64,000 nt of DNA from Candidatus Methanomethylophilaceae archaeon (GTDB lineage Archaea; Thermoplasmatota; Thermoplasmata; Methanomassiliicoccales; Methanomethylophilaceae). Shown here piece by piece: positions 54,965 to 63,121 of this stretch. The stretch is from NCBI GenBank assembly GCA_944320495.1, contig CALUHR010000005.1:186001-250000 (forward strand). The letters are read 5' to 3'. The position numbers and the translations under genes were made by a program. Numbering within the stretch: position 1 is the first letter of the stretch; every line of letters begins with the position of its first letter. A model generated the notes under the pieces. That model searched no databases and was not told the origin of the DNA. It was given only the letters and a program-made list of their open reading frames with translations.

Positions 54965-54987
54965 GGTCTTGTAGTGTTTACAAGACC
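54965..54987 (-). promoter_or_regulatory. Perfect operator palindrome
   Basis: GGTCTTGTA-GTGTT-TACAAGACC, 19 nt upstream of the fused regulator's start and different in sequence from the palindrome of its paralogue, so each regulator appears to have its own site. Confidence 0.6.
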
Positions 54988-55344
54988 ATGCGCGACCGGG
55001 TATTTGATACGTCCGATGGCGGCCCTGTCATGCGATCCGACACCCATTGTTGAACGATTATCCTAGAGACTTCGGACGCACTGGCACATTGCGGACACCC
55101 TTTCCGAACAGTGAGCCGATTGCTAAAGCTTAAGACCTTAATCGTACATCATGAGAATCCCGGGGTACGGGAACTCGAAAACCTTAGCCCCCGGGAGGAG
55201 GTGGGAATCTGCACCTCTGCGAGGTGCACAGCGATTTCGTCGTGCACATCGAGATCTCCGAGGACGGGGATGTCGATGTGTATGTCCTCCCGTCATAAGG
55301 AGGGACGAAGGCCAGACACCTCTCTGGAAAGGGAAATGCCTGGC

Positions 55345-55356
55345 AGATATATAAGG
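55345..55356 (+). promoter_or_regulatory. TATA box of candidate ncRNA
   Basis: AGATATATAAGG, the strongest TATA match in the region. The expected start about 25 nt downstream falls near 55378, at the beginning of a series of stems. Confidence 0.6.
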
Positions 55357-55377
55357 TCGAAGAACGGAAGGAACAAG

Positions 55378-55577
55378 TGAGGTGACAGGACGGTGAAACC
55401 GTCCACAAACGACGCCCGATACGTGCACGGGCGTCATTGAAAGGTCTGCCGCGGGGAAATATGGGCATCCTCAGGTCAGGGAATCCGCGGCAGGAGGTGA
55501 GTAACCAAGATGCGGGCGGTGTAACTGCAAGGGACCCGCGTCACGGCACGATTCTCAGAACGGCATCCCGTTATTTC
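55378..55577 (+). ncRNA. Unclassified structured RNA
   Basis: About 200 nt with no protein-like frame. Stems in order: GGACGG-TGAAA-CCGTCC (55388-55404); GACGCCCG/CGGGCGTC (55411-55435); CTGCCGCGG/CCGCGGCAG (55446-55493), enclosing a 30-nt internal segment; GCGGG/CCCGC (55512-55539); then AACGG-CATC-CCGTT (55559-55572) followed by ATTT, an intrinsic-type terminator. A TATA box sits at the right distance. It lacks the conserved core of RNase P RNA (GAGGAAAGUC) and the SRP helix-8 motif, and no known riboswitch consensus fits. I regard it as a probable independent RNA gene of unknown class. Confidence 0.55.
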
Positions 55578-55610
55578 TAGGTCGGCACTTCGTATGTGCC
55601 AGCATCCCGA

Positions 55611-55638
55611 TTCATTCTTAAACGGTTCCCATCACATT
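55611..55638 (+). promoter_or_regulatory. Recurrent element, copy 4 (divergent)
   Basis: TTAAACGGTTCCCATCAC variant, about 155 nt before ATG 55771. Similarity to copy 5 (60780) extends about 20 nt further downstream. Confidence 0.45.
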
Positions 55639-55770
55639 GTTCCAGCCCCCGTAACCCGTTGAAGACTGCCCTTCCGAGATTCGAACGTCCGCATGCGCGG
55701 GCACTGCCCCGGGAGGCGGGAAGTGCGCGAACCTCCGAATCCCCCTTCCGGGGCTTTCGGAGATGAAAGC

Positions 55771-58700
55771 ATGAAAGATACAGCAAGATTGGCCGTGATG
55801 GCGCTCGTTATAGTATGCGCCATGGCGGCGGCGACCGTGTCCTTCCAGGGCGCTGACGCCGACACCGCGGCCGATACGGGATCGACGGGTGCCGAGGACT
55901 TTCTGGCACTCGCCGACGGGGGCAGTATCGTTCTGGACAAGGATTACGTCCTGACCACTGCCCTCGTCATAACCGGGGAGATCGAGATCGATATCGCCGG
56001 ACATCAGATTTCCAACGGCACATCCGCACACACGATTGAGGTCGCCGAGGGAGGCAACCTCACCGTAACCGACTCCGTCGGGGGCGGATCCGTCACCAAC
56101 ACCTCCAACGCCAAGGCCGCCGTCTACAACGCCGGGACCGCTGTCCTGAATGGCGGAACCTTCACCCGTGCCTCCGGCACCGAGTACTACGTCATCCAGA
56201 ACGAGGGGACGATGACCATCGGCGACGGCGTCTCCGTCGTCAGAGACACCGAGACCCAGACATCCTCCCTCGTGGCCAACGCCGCGAAGGGACCCGCCAC
56301 CATGACGATCACCGGAGGAACCTTCACCTGCGGACCCTTCATCGCCGTCATCAACCACGGCGACGGTATCCTGAGCATCAGCGGAGGAACCTTCAGTCCG
56401 TCCGATGCCAAGCAGAGCTCCGTCCAGAACTGGGGCAGGGCCACGATCTCCGGCGGTACCTTCACCGCGGGAGTCTACAGCCTGTCCGACGATGAGAACG
56501 CCTCCGAACTCACCATCACCGACGGAACCTTCTCCAACAACGTCCGGGCGCAGAACTACGTCGAGAACTACATGTCTGGCGACGAGCCCGCGTCCAATGT
56601 CGCCAAGGTCACCATCACCGGCGGTACCTTCAACTGCATCAAGGGCTACGTCGGTTCGTACATCGGCGGCGGGAAGACGAGTCCCATGGGAACCACCGAC
56701 CCGTCCGTCGCCATCCTCTCGATCTCCGGCGGGGACTTCAAGGCCAACGTGTCCCAGTTCCTCGCCGACGACGCCACCATGCTGTACACCAACAGCCGCT
56801 ACGTCGTCACCGAGGACGTTTCCTCCGCCGTCGCCAAGGCCGGCGGACTGTACTTCCTCACCCTGAGCGACGCCCTCACCAAGGCCGAGGCGGGATCGGA
56901 CATCGTCCTCCTGGCCGACTGCGAGGTCTCCTCCTCGATCACTGTGAAGGCCCACATGGACATCGACCTCGCCGGCCACGCCGTCGTCGGAGAGCTGTCC
57001 ACCAGGCTCATCAACACGTTCAACAAGACCGTGACCGTCACCGATTCCGTCGGCGGCGGTTGCATCCTCAACTACGGCACCGGGGCGTCCATCGAGTCCA
57101 CTGATGACGAGCCCGCCCTCACCATCGAGGCGGGGATCTACTCCTCCGATGTCAGCACCTACGTCGCCGAAGGCAAGGACGCCTACGAGTACGGAGGATT
57201 CTACGTCGTCTCCATCGCCGACGCTTCCGACGCTGAGATCGTCATCAACGGGGTGCCCTTCGCCACCATCGAAGACTCTCTCGACCTCATCAACGCCGGG
57301 GCCGAGAGCGCCACCTTCAACGGCACCACCCTCACCCTCCTCAGGGACTTCGACGATTCCGCGTACAGCATCACCCTGAACACGGACATTGTCATCGACG
57401 GAAAGGGCCACACCCTCAAGGGAATCATCACTCTCGATGCCGACGGCGACGGCGGAGTCTACTCCGTGACCGTCCGCGACCTCGTGATGGACGGCGACGG
57501 CACCCTCTCCTGGGCCTTCGTCGGGCAGAACCAGGGCGACGGCGTCCGCCCCGTGGAGCTCACCCTCGAGGACGTCTCCATATCCAACTACGTGAAGAAG
57601 GGCGTCTACCTCACCAACGTCGTAAGGCTGGACGTCTCCGGATGCTCCTTCAACGACAACGCCACCGCCGAGCAGACCTCCACCGTCGGCGACTACGCCT
57701 TCGATCTGAACCTCTGCGGCGTCACCGACGTCGAGATCAGCATCGTCGGGACCTACTTCGGCGGCGAGTCCGGCGGCAACGGACCCATCAAGATCACCCA
57801 GCGCGGGGGAGTCGGCCTCACCGACGACACCGCGTCCGACATCACATCCACCAAGTCTGCCACCATCCGCACCGTCACCATCGAGGACTGCGTCTTCGAC
57901 GTCACCGGCTCCAAGGTCGGCGACATCATCGTCGGATCCTCCCCGAACGCCGACGGCACCTGCAGGACCTACTGCCAGTCCTACGACCTCTACATCGAGG
58001 GGACCGCCGCAACCGTCGCCTACCGCGGAGCCGTCGTCGACGGCGACGAGCAGTACCTCAGGATCGTCCTCGATTCCACCGACGCCTTCGACGCCGACGG
58101 TGTCGACGGCGGAATCTCCATGCTCGTCAAGGGCGACGTCGAGATGTACGGCACCATCAGGACGTCCGTCGAGGTCGTCTCCCTCTATTCCGTCACCATC
58201 CCCGAATCCGAGAGCCTCACCGGCACCGTCATGTTCGGCTCCGACGCCGCCAACGGCGCGAACCTGAACGCCGTCACCGGCGGACAGGGCGGACTCGTCA
58301 TGTCCCTCGGATCCGTCGTCCTCTCCGGCAACGCCGAGAGCGGTTCGATCTCCATCGTCGGACACGGCCTGGCCGTCGGCAGGATGGAGCTCGGCTCCGC
58401 ATCCCTCAGCATCCCCGAGGGATCCTCCTTCTCCGTCGGAAGGGACGCCGCCCTCTACGGCTCCGGCAGCGTCGCCGTGGCCGGCGAGATGAATGTCTAC
58501 GGCGTCGTGGACATGTACGCGGTCACCAACACCGGCTCCATCGTCCTCTACGAGGACGGCGACATCGTCCCCGACGTCGTCGGCGAGGAGCCCGTCAAGG
58601 GCGACGCCGCCAAGCTGATCATCTACCAGATCTCCACCCTCCACGCCGACGTCGGCGAGATATTCCGCGTCGCCGTGGCCGTCTCCGACCCCGACGCGAA

Positions 58701-58956
58701 GGTCACCGCCACCGGCGCGGACTGGCTCCAGTCCGTGGACGGCAGGGTGATCTCCGGGACCCCCGACAAGGTGGGCACCTACACCATAACCGTGACGGCC
58801 GAGTCCGAGGGCATCACCACCCAGATGTCCTTCGACGTCGTCGTCGGCGAACCCGCCGACGAGGACGACGGCGACGGATTCGACTGGCGCATCGTCGTGC
58901 TCGTGATCATCGGCATCATCGCCGTCATCCTCATCCTGAGGGCCATCCTGGGGTGA
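55771..58956 (+). CDS. Beta-helix surface protein with Ig-like domain and anchor
   Basis: 1,061 aa from ATG 55771 (GGAG about 9 nt upstream); the frame is open to 55693 but that part is not protein-like. Signal peptide ARLAVMALVIVCAMAAATVS. The body contains right-handed beta-helix repeats: ITGGTFTCG, ISGGTFSPS, ISGGTFTAG, then AGHAVVGELS and VTVRDLVMDG blocks, as in pectate-lyase-like or adhesin folds. Near the C-terminus a putative Ig (He_PIG-like) domain (DWLQSVDGRVISGTPDKVGT) precedes the anchor helix VVLVIIGIIAVILILRAILG. It is not closely related to the five giant adhesins. Surface-exposed; a carbohydrate-binding role is possible but unproven. Confidence 0.87.
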   Translation: MKDTARLAVMALVIVCAMAAATVSFQGADADTAADTGSTGAEDFLALADGGSIVLDKDYVLTTALVITGEIEIDIAGHQISNGTSAHTIEVAEGGNLTVTDSVGGGSVTNTSNAKAAVYNAGTAVLNGGTFTRASGTEYYVIQNEGTMTIGDGVSVVRDTETQTSSLVANAAKGPATMTITGGTFTCGPFIAVINHGDGILSISGGTFSPSDAKQSSVQNWGRATISGGTFTAGVYSLSDDENASELTITDGTFSNNVRAQNYVENYMSGDEPASNVAKVTITGGTFNCIKGYVGSYIGGGKTSPMGTTDPSVAILSISGGDFKANVSQFLADDATMLYTNSRYVVTEDVSSAVAKAGGLYFLTLSDALTKAEAGSDIVLLADCEVSSSITVKAHMDIDLAGHAVVGELSTRLINTFNKTVTVTDSVGGGCILNYGTGASIESTDDEPALTIEAGIYSSDVSTYVAEGKDAYEYGGFYVVSIADASDAEIVINGVPFATIEDSLDLINAGAESATFNGTTLTLLRDFDDSAYSITLNTDIVIDGKGHTLKGIITLDADGDGGVYSVTVRDLVMDGDGTLSWAFVGQNQGDGVRPVELTLEDVSISNYVKKGVYLTNVVRLDVSGCSFNDNATAEQTSTVGDYAFDLNLCGVTDVEISIVGTYFGGESGGNGPIKITQRGGVGLTDDTASDITSTKSATIRTVTIEDCVFDVTGSKVGDIIVGSSPNADGTCRTYCQSYDLYIEGTAATVAYRGAVVDGDEQYLRIVLDSTDAFDADGVDGGISMLVKGDVEMYGTIRTSVEVVSLYSVTIPESESLTGTVMFGSDAANGANLNAVTGGQGGLVMSLGSVVLSGNAESGSISIVGHGLAVGRMELGSASLSIPEGSSFSVGRDAALYGSGSVAVAGEMNVYGVVDMYAVTNTGSIVLYEDGDIVPDVVGEEPVKGDAAKLIIYQISTLHADVGEIFRVAVAVSDPDAKVTATGADWLQSVDGRVISGTPDKVGTYTITVTAESEGITTQMSFDVVVGEPADEDDGDGFDWRIVVLVIIGIIAVILILRAILG

Positions 58957-58990
58957 GACGACGGGCATCGCCGCCGCATCGCTGGCCCTG

Positions 58991-59278
58991 GTGATCCTCC
59001 TCATGCTCAGCTACGTGGGGGCGTGGAACCACCACGTCCCCATGCTCCTGGCATGCCTCATCGGTGCGATCGCCGTCTCGGTCTTCTGCGACACCGCCCT
59101 GACCCCGCTCTTCGAGCGCTCCGGGGCCGTGGGCATGGAGCGCTTCCTCGAGGTGGGCCCCGCGTTCATCCTCGGGGCGTCCGTGGTCGTGTGCTACTGG
59201 TACGCCTGGAAGCGGATGATCCTGCACGTCATGGTGTGCGTCCTGCTCGCGGCGGCGACGATAGTCCTCGGATGGTGA
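58991..59278 (+). CDS. Small three-helix membrane protein
   Basis: 95 aa from GTG 58991, 34 nt after the adhesin stop; no clear ribosome-binding site. Hydrophobic segments: HVPMLLACLIGAIAVSVF, then VGPAFILGASVVVCYWYAW and LHVMVCVLLAAATIVLGW. The frame is open back to the preceding gene, but no start codon precedes this GTG. Its stop is 4 nt before the next ATG, so it is co-transcribed with it. No family recognised. Confidence 0.6.
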   Translation: MILLMLSYVGAWNHHVPMLLACLIGAIAVSVFCDTALTPLFERSGAVGMERFLEVGPAFILGASVVVCYWYAWKRMILHVMVCVLLAAATIVLGW

Positions 59279-59282
59279 ACCG

Positions 59283-59630
59283 ATGGGAAAGGCACTGCTG
59301 ATCGGCGTCGTCATACTGGCCGTGGCCGTGGCGGGCGTGATAATCTACGATCACGAGTCCCGCGTGGAATACTCGATAGAACCCGCCCTGGACACGGCGG
59401 TGTTGGACACCGTGACGTTCACGGTGTCGGCGCATCTGGACGATGCGGCCACCGTGGTCCTGAAGGTCGACGGCAAGCAGCTCTCCTCCCTCGGGGCGTC
59501 CGAATGGACGGCCCCCAAGGGAGACTGGGAGAAGCTGTTCGTCGTGACGATACCGGACGGGCTGACCTTCGACGGCTTCTTCGATCGCCTTGTCATCGAG
59601 TTCGACGGCAGGGCGGGGAGGCTCGTCTGA
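59283..59630 (+). CDS. Small signal-anchored extracellular protein
   Basis: 115 aa from ATG 59283. N-terminal signal anchor LLIGVVILAVAVAGVIIY. The remainder is beta-rich (TVTFTVSAHLDDAATVVLKV ... RLVIEFDGRAGRLV), consistent with a single Ig-like domain outside the membrane. Followed by a terminator hairpin, so it ends the transcript that starts upstream of the adhesin at 55771. Function unknown; it may be an accessory of that adhesin. Confidence 0.65.
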   Translation: MGKALLIGVVILAVAVAGVIIYDHESRVEYSIEPALDTAVLDTVTFTVSAHLDDAATVVLKVDGKQLSSLGASEWTAPKGDWEKLFVVTIPDGLTFDGFFDRLVIEFDGRAGRLV

Positions 59631-59638
59631 TAACGACT

Positions 59639-59660
59639 GCCCCTCCCTTCGGGGAGGGGC
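59639..59660 (+). terminator. Hairpin terminator
   Basis: GCCCCTCC-CTTCGG-GGAGGGGC followed by GAAAACCCC, 9 nt after the preceding stop. Confidence 0.7.
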
Positions 59661-59717
59661 GAAAACCCCAACCCGCGAGGTTTCTGATATGTTCGATGTT
59701 CTCGGGAGGTCCCGCCG

Positions 59718-60020
59718 ATGCTGGACCTCGTACTGGCGATCGGCGCGGTGAGCGTGTTCCTGCTCATCATCCCGCTGATCCTGATGCTCGTGTTCATAAT
59801 GCAGGGCCGTATCGTTCCCGCAGTCGTCTGCGGTGCGATCCTGCTGTTCCTGCTGAGCCCCACGCTGGCACTCATCCTTCTCCTGGTTGGTGCCATCGCC
59901 AGCCTGCTGATAGGCCGGCCCGATCTGTCGAAGGCTTGCGCCCTGACATTCATCGGCATACTCCTGGTGTATGTCGTCCTGATGGTCGTCGGCGTCGTGA
60001 CCATCGTCGCCATCTCGTGA
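59718..60020 (+). CDS. Small hydrophobic membrane protein
   Basis: 100 aa from ATG 59718, with GGGAGG 11 nt upstream. Nearly the whole chain is hydrophobic in three or four helices: LVLAIGAVSVFLLIIPLILM, VVCGAILLFLLSPTLALILL and FIGILLVYVVLMVVGVVTIV; a short RPDLSKAC loop separates the last two. No family recognised and no obvious partner. It lies after a terminator, so it may have its own weak promoter. Confidence 0.6.
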   Translation: MLDLVLAIGAVSVFLLIIPLILMLVFIMQGRIVPAVVCGAILLFLLSPTLALILLLVGAIASLLIGRPDLSKACALTFIGILLVYVVLMVVGVVTIVAIS

Positions 60021-60178
60021 CGGCGACGGCCCCTCCGATCCGAGGGGCAAACTCCTTCCTTCCGACCTACCAATTTCTTGTTAGTGCCACTTTTTTCCTC
60101 GATTAACGTCCGGAATTGAAAACAGTGAGACGCTTTTCCCGAGTTAGTGGGGATTTTTTCTGCGATTAAGGGGAAACA

Positions 60179-60224
60179 CGGATGTCCGTCAAAGGAGCGG
60201 TCGCACAGGAAACCCGGACATCCG
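60179..60224. repeat. Long hairpin, array unit 1
   Basis: CGGATGTCCG / CGGACATCCG (10 bp, perfect) around 26 nt. No clear TATA box before it. First of a gene-free series reaching 60750. Confidence 0.5.
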
Positions 60225-60253
60225 TTTCGCAGGCGCATTGGTAATCGACCACT

Positions 60254-60341
60254 GATTATAAAAGGGATGGGCGGACGAAGAGGAATCGGAACGTCCGCCC
60301 TCGGATCCGCTGGATTCTTTGGGAGCACCCGGAGCGGATCC
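60254..60341 (+). ncRNA. TATA-led double hairpin, array unit 2
   Basis: TATA GATTATAAAAG (60254-60264), then GGGCGGACG/CGTCCGCCC (60269-60300) and GGATCCGCT/AGCGGATCC (60303-60341), both perfect. No reading frame of note. Possible small structured RNA. Confidence 0.35.
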
Positions 60342-60386
60342 CGGCCACAAAGGCTCTACAGAGTGACCGTATGTCCAGATGCGACC

Positions 60387-60470
60387 GGGTATTTATTCCG
60401 CCCGATGGAACCCCCAGAGAGGGGGCGGGTGCGTCAAGAAGGAGGACCGCACCCGCCCGCCGCCATCGGG
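60387..60470 (+). ncRNA. TATA-led three-stem structure, array unit 3
   Basis: GGGTATTTATTCC (about 60387-60399) followed by an outer stem CCCGATGG/CCATCGGG (60401-60408 with 60463-60470). The outer stem encloses two candidate inner stems, CCCCC-AGAGA-GGGGG (60411-60425) and GGCGGGTGCG/CGCACCCGCC (60424-60457), which share two bases. The promoter-like part (GCGACCGGGTATTT) recurs at 54992. Compact nested design suggests a folded RNA or DNA cruciform. Confidence 0.4.
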
Positions 60471-60551
60471 ATGATTGAATGGGATGCACGCTCCGACGAC
60501 AATAGGTCAAGAAGCATTTCCCGATGTCGGATGGATAATGGATAGTGACCG

Positions 60552-60670
60552 AACTATAAATTCCGTTCGATGGGAAGCCGGGGTGTCCCATCCTTGTCCA
60601 GTACCTTCCATCCGGACACCCCGGCACCGGTGCGTGTCTCTCCCCCAGAGGTAACAACATGGGGCACCGG
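60552..60670 (+). ncRNA. TATA-led hairpins, array unit 4
   Basis: AACTATAAATTCC (60552-60564), then CCGGGGTGTCC/GGACACCCCGG (60578-60624, 11 bp perfect) and CCGGTGC/GCACCGG (60627-60670). No supported reading frame. Confidence 0.38.
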
Positions 60671-60713
60671 GTCGCTGCTCTTCCAGAATGCGACGTCCCT
60701 CGAATTGCGTCGC

Positions 60714-60750
60714 CGTATAAAGATTGAGCGGTCACAACCGATGGTGACCG
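60714..60750 (+). ncRNA. TATA-led hairpin, array unit 5
   Basis: CGTATAAAG (60714-60722) then CGGTCAC/GTGACCG (60729-60750). The last and shortest unit, immediately before the recurrent element at 60780. Confidence 0.3.
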
Positions 60751-60779
60751 AACCAACACTCGCATTTCCGCACATCCCA

Positions 60780-60803
60780 TTCATAAACGCTTCCCATCAC
60801 ATC
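60780..60803 (+). promoter_or_regulatory. Recurrent TTCATAAACGCTTCCC element, copy 5
   Basis: About 135 nt before ATG 60916, the first gene of the terminal operon. Confidence 0.5.
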
Positions 60804-60915
60804 GTTCCAGCGGCCGTCCCCCGTTGAAAACCGGCACCCCCGAATCGCAAACATCTTCCGCGAAGCGGAAGGAGCGTGATACGATCGAACAGCACACCCT
60901 CCCGAAGGTGATGTG

Positions 60916-62406
60916 ATGGATCTCTTGGGACTGTATCCTTTCATCGCCATCGGATGCGCCATATTCGGACTATTCGTGGGCAGCTGGTGCAAACGCCGCA
61001 CCCAGGTGATAGTCCCCTTCAACGATCCCCTCTCGTGGACGTTGCTCCTGATGGTGTTCGTCATCCTGCTGATGCCGGACCTCAAGCCCGAATGGGCGTT
61101 CATCGACCCCTACGACCTCAACCACGACGCCTGCCTGATCGGCTTCTTCGTCATGTACATCTACGGATACTGCAAGGAGGAGCTCCTGATGGAGTTCGTC
61201 TCCGCCCATGACATCTTCAAGCTCAAGCAGGAGATCAAGCCCATCGCCTACTACTTCAACGACGAGGCCCAGCTCTGCTGGCAGCCGCAGTCCATGAGGT
61301 ACGTCCTCAAGAGGCTGATCTTCAACGTCGACAATCCCCTGGACTACGACTTCAGCAACATCAACCGCCGCCGCTTCGTCGAGTTCCAGGGTAAGTTCCT
61401 GAAGATGTCCGCCTATGTGGTGGACACCGCCAAGATGACCGAGAAGGTGGAGTACGTCTACAAGTGGCGTCTCAAGTTCAAGGTCATCAAGCTCCACTTC
61501 GATCCCTCTCCGGTGAACTCCTTCGACATGTACGACTTCTACGTCGAGGGGAAGATCGCCAACGAGTACGTCCAGAACTACCAGCGTCTCAAGGTCCAGA
61601 ACGCCAACTCCTCGGCGGACATGAGGATGGCCAGGATCCTCGGGGTCGTGGACCTCATGGAGGGACTCACTAGCATGACACCCGACGCCGTCGTCATGGA
61701 CCGCCTCATATCCGACATGGACGCCAGGAACGGCGTCACCACCGAGGGCGACGTCCGCCGCGCGGACAGGTCCGGCAAGCAGAGCGCGAAGGCCAGGAAT
61801 CGCGTCCAGCGCATGGCCAGGGAGATGCAGTCCGAGGAGGTGAACGACGATGCCTCTGATGAGCGACGACCCCTACATGATGGGCCCGCCCCGCTCCCAC
61901 GTCATCACAGAGCAGCCGGACCTCAACACCACCGAGATCACATCCTACGGATCGGCGTACATGGACGTCAAGGCCGCCCTGTACCTCCTGGACCAGATGA
62001 TCGAGGAGGCCGACGAGCGGTACACCCGCGCCCTGGCCTCCATGTACGGCCAGAGATACGAGGAAACGAGGGAGATCCTCACCCGCAAGTCCATGTTCCT
62101 CGCATCCCCCAAGCCGAAGGTCCAGAGCTACGAGGAGATGCAGGCCGTCAAGGTGGCCAAGGAGATCTACCGCAAGGCGTCCACCCTCAGGGACCTCAAA
62201 CAGCTCCGCAAGGAGGTGGAGGCCTACGGCACGATGGTGGGCACCCAGGAGTACGGCGAGAGGATGCTCGAGAACGGGCTGTCCAACGACGTCTCCCGCA
62301 CCGTCTTCAAGAAGAGGGCGGCCAAGGGACTCACGAACAACTACGAGTCCATCAAGGCCATGAGGGAGGGCCGTCTGAACGACGGACTCGACGAGCAGCA
62401 GCGTAG
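60916..62406 (+). CDS. Unknown membrane protein, operon gene 1
   Basis: ATG 60916 with GGTGAT 5 nt upstream (GTG 60913 is in frame). Three N-terminal helices (FIAIGCAIFGLFVGSW, LLLMVFVILLM and LIGFFVMYIYGYC) precede a soluble domain of about 200 residues (LKQEIKPIAYYFNDEAQLCW ... DFYVEGKIANEYVQNYQRLK). Sequence is protein-like to about residue 308 (MAREMQSEEV, near 61840). After that the same frame runs 557 nt over the next gene as an Arg/His/Pro-rich shadow ending in TAG. In the other frame a TGA at 61841-61843 sits just where this gene should end, so a one-base indel near 61840 is likely. No family recognised. Confidence 0.7.
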   Translation: MDLLGLYPFIAIGCAIFGLFVGSWCKRRTQVIVPFNDPLSWTLLLMVFVILLMPDLKPEWAFIDPYDLNHDACLIGFFVMYIYGYCKEELLMEFVSAHDIFKLKQEIKPIAYYFNDEAQLCWQPQSMRYVLKRLIFNVDNPLDYDFSNINRRRFVEFQGKFLKMSAYVVDTAKMTEKVEYVYKWRLKFKVIKLHFDPSPVNSFDMYDFYVEGKIANEYVQNYQRLKVQNANSSADMRMARILGVVDLMEGLTSMTPDAVVMDRLISDMDARNGVTTEGDVRRADRSGKQSAKARNRVQRMAREMQSEEVNDDASDERRPLHDGPAPLPRHHRAAGPQHHRDHILRIGVHGRQGRPVPPGPDDRGGRRAVHPRPGLHVRPEIRGNEGDPHPQVHVPRIPQAEGPELRGDAGRQGGQGDLPQGVHPQGPQTAPQGGGGLRHDGGHPGVRREDARERAVQRRLPHRLQEEGGQGTHEQLRVHQGHEGGPSERRTRRAAA

Positions 62407-63121
62407 GATGGAGAGGATGGCCAGACTCATCCTCATGGCGAACGAGTTCGACGACGCGGAGAGAGGCTACCCCGAGGAACCCGACGTCGGAAGGCTCAGA
62501 CGCGCCAGCGGTGCCCCGGCGACGGTACCCGTCGCCAATCCCGAACCCATAAGGGCCGTGGCCAACGACGACTACGAGGAACCCGACGAGGGCATCGACA
62601 TGGGCATCCTTGACCTCATCACCACCTACTCGGACGGATTCGAGGAGGAGGAAGAGGAGGAATCTGAGGAGACTCCCGCCGACGTCCCCGAGGGACCCGA
62701 GCCGGAGGAACCGCTCCGCATAGCCCCGGTCGCCAGCTCGATGGAGGATGTCCTTAACTCGATCCCGAAGGAGACGCCCAAGGAGTACATCGCACCCGCA
62801 GCCAGCTCGATGGAGGACGTTCTGAAATCCATCCCGAGGACCGAGCCCGAGAGGGAGATGATCGGCCCGATCTCCGAGGCCGACCGCACCCGCATCGACG
62901 CCCTCCGCGGACAGCGTGTCGAGCGTCTTCCCCCGGTCAGCAGCAGCATCGAGGACATCCTGGACGTCATGGATAGGATAGACGCCCTGGACCGCTCCGA
63001 CGCCGAGGACGACTACATCAAGTGGATGCTCAGGCAGAACCTCGAGAAGGGCCGCACCGAGCAGATCGACAGCGAGGAGGACGGCGGCGTCGTCATCATA
63101 AGGCAGGAGGGATCCGAATGA
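61850..63121 (+). CDS. Acidic unknown protein, operon gene 2
   Basis: 423 aa from ATG 61850, with GGAGGTG 8 nt upstream. The N-terminal two thirds are strongly helical and charged, probably coiled coil (YTRALASMYGQRYEETREIL, ASTLRDLKQLRKEVEAYGTM). The last third is acidic and low in complexity (EEEEEEESEE). It holds two clear copies of a SSMEDVLxSIP motif (about 300 and 320) and a related SSSIEDILDVMDR. Those repeated short helices look like docking peptides for a partner. Ends in an ATGA overlap with the next gene. No family recognised; its neighbours suggest an archaeal lineage-specific complex. Confidence 0.78.
   Translation: MPLMSDDPYMMGPPRSHVITEQPDLNTTEITSYGSAYMDVKAALYLLDQMIEEADERYTRALASMYGQRYEETREILTRKSMFLASPKPKVQSYEEMQAVKVAKEIYRKASTLRDLKQLRKEVEAYGTMVGTQEYGERMLENGLSNDVSRTVFKKRAAKGLTNNYESIKAMREGRLNDGLDEQQRRMERMARLILMANEFDDAERGYPEEPDVGRLRRASGAPATVPVANPEPIRAVANDDYEEPDEGIDMGILDLITTYSDGFEEEEEEESEETPADVPEGPEPEEPLRIAPVASSMEDVLNSIPKETPKEYIAPAASSMEDVLKSIPRTEPEREMIGPISEADRTRIDALRGQRVERLPPVSSSIEDILDVMDRIDALDRSDAEDDYIKWMLRQNLEKGRTEQIDSEEDGGVVIIRQEGSE

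Noticed and set aside
55151..55380. Small proteins in 55111-55437
   Set aside because: Frames are short and overlap one another on both strands, and they cover the TATA box and stems of the candidate RNA. The most protein-like one (ending VDVYVLPS) has stops upstream and no start.
55378..55577. RNase P RNA, SRP RNA or cobalamin riboswitch
   Set aside because: Conserved core sequences are absent (no GAGGAAAGUC, no SRP helix-8 tetraloop region, no B12-box order), so I left it unclassified.
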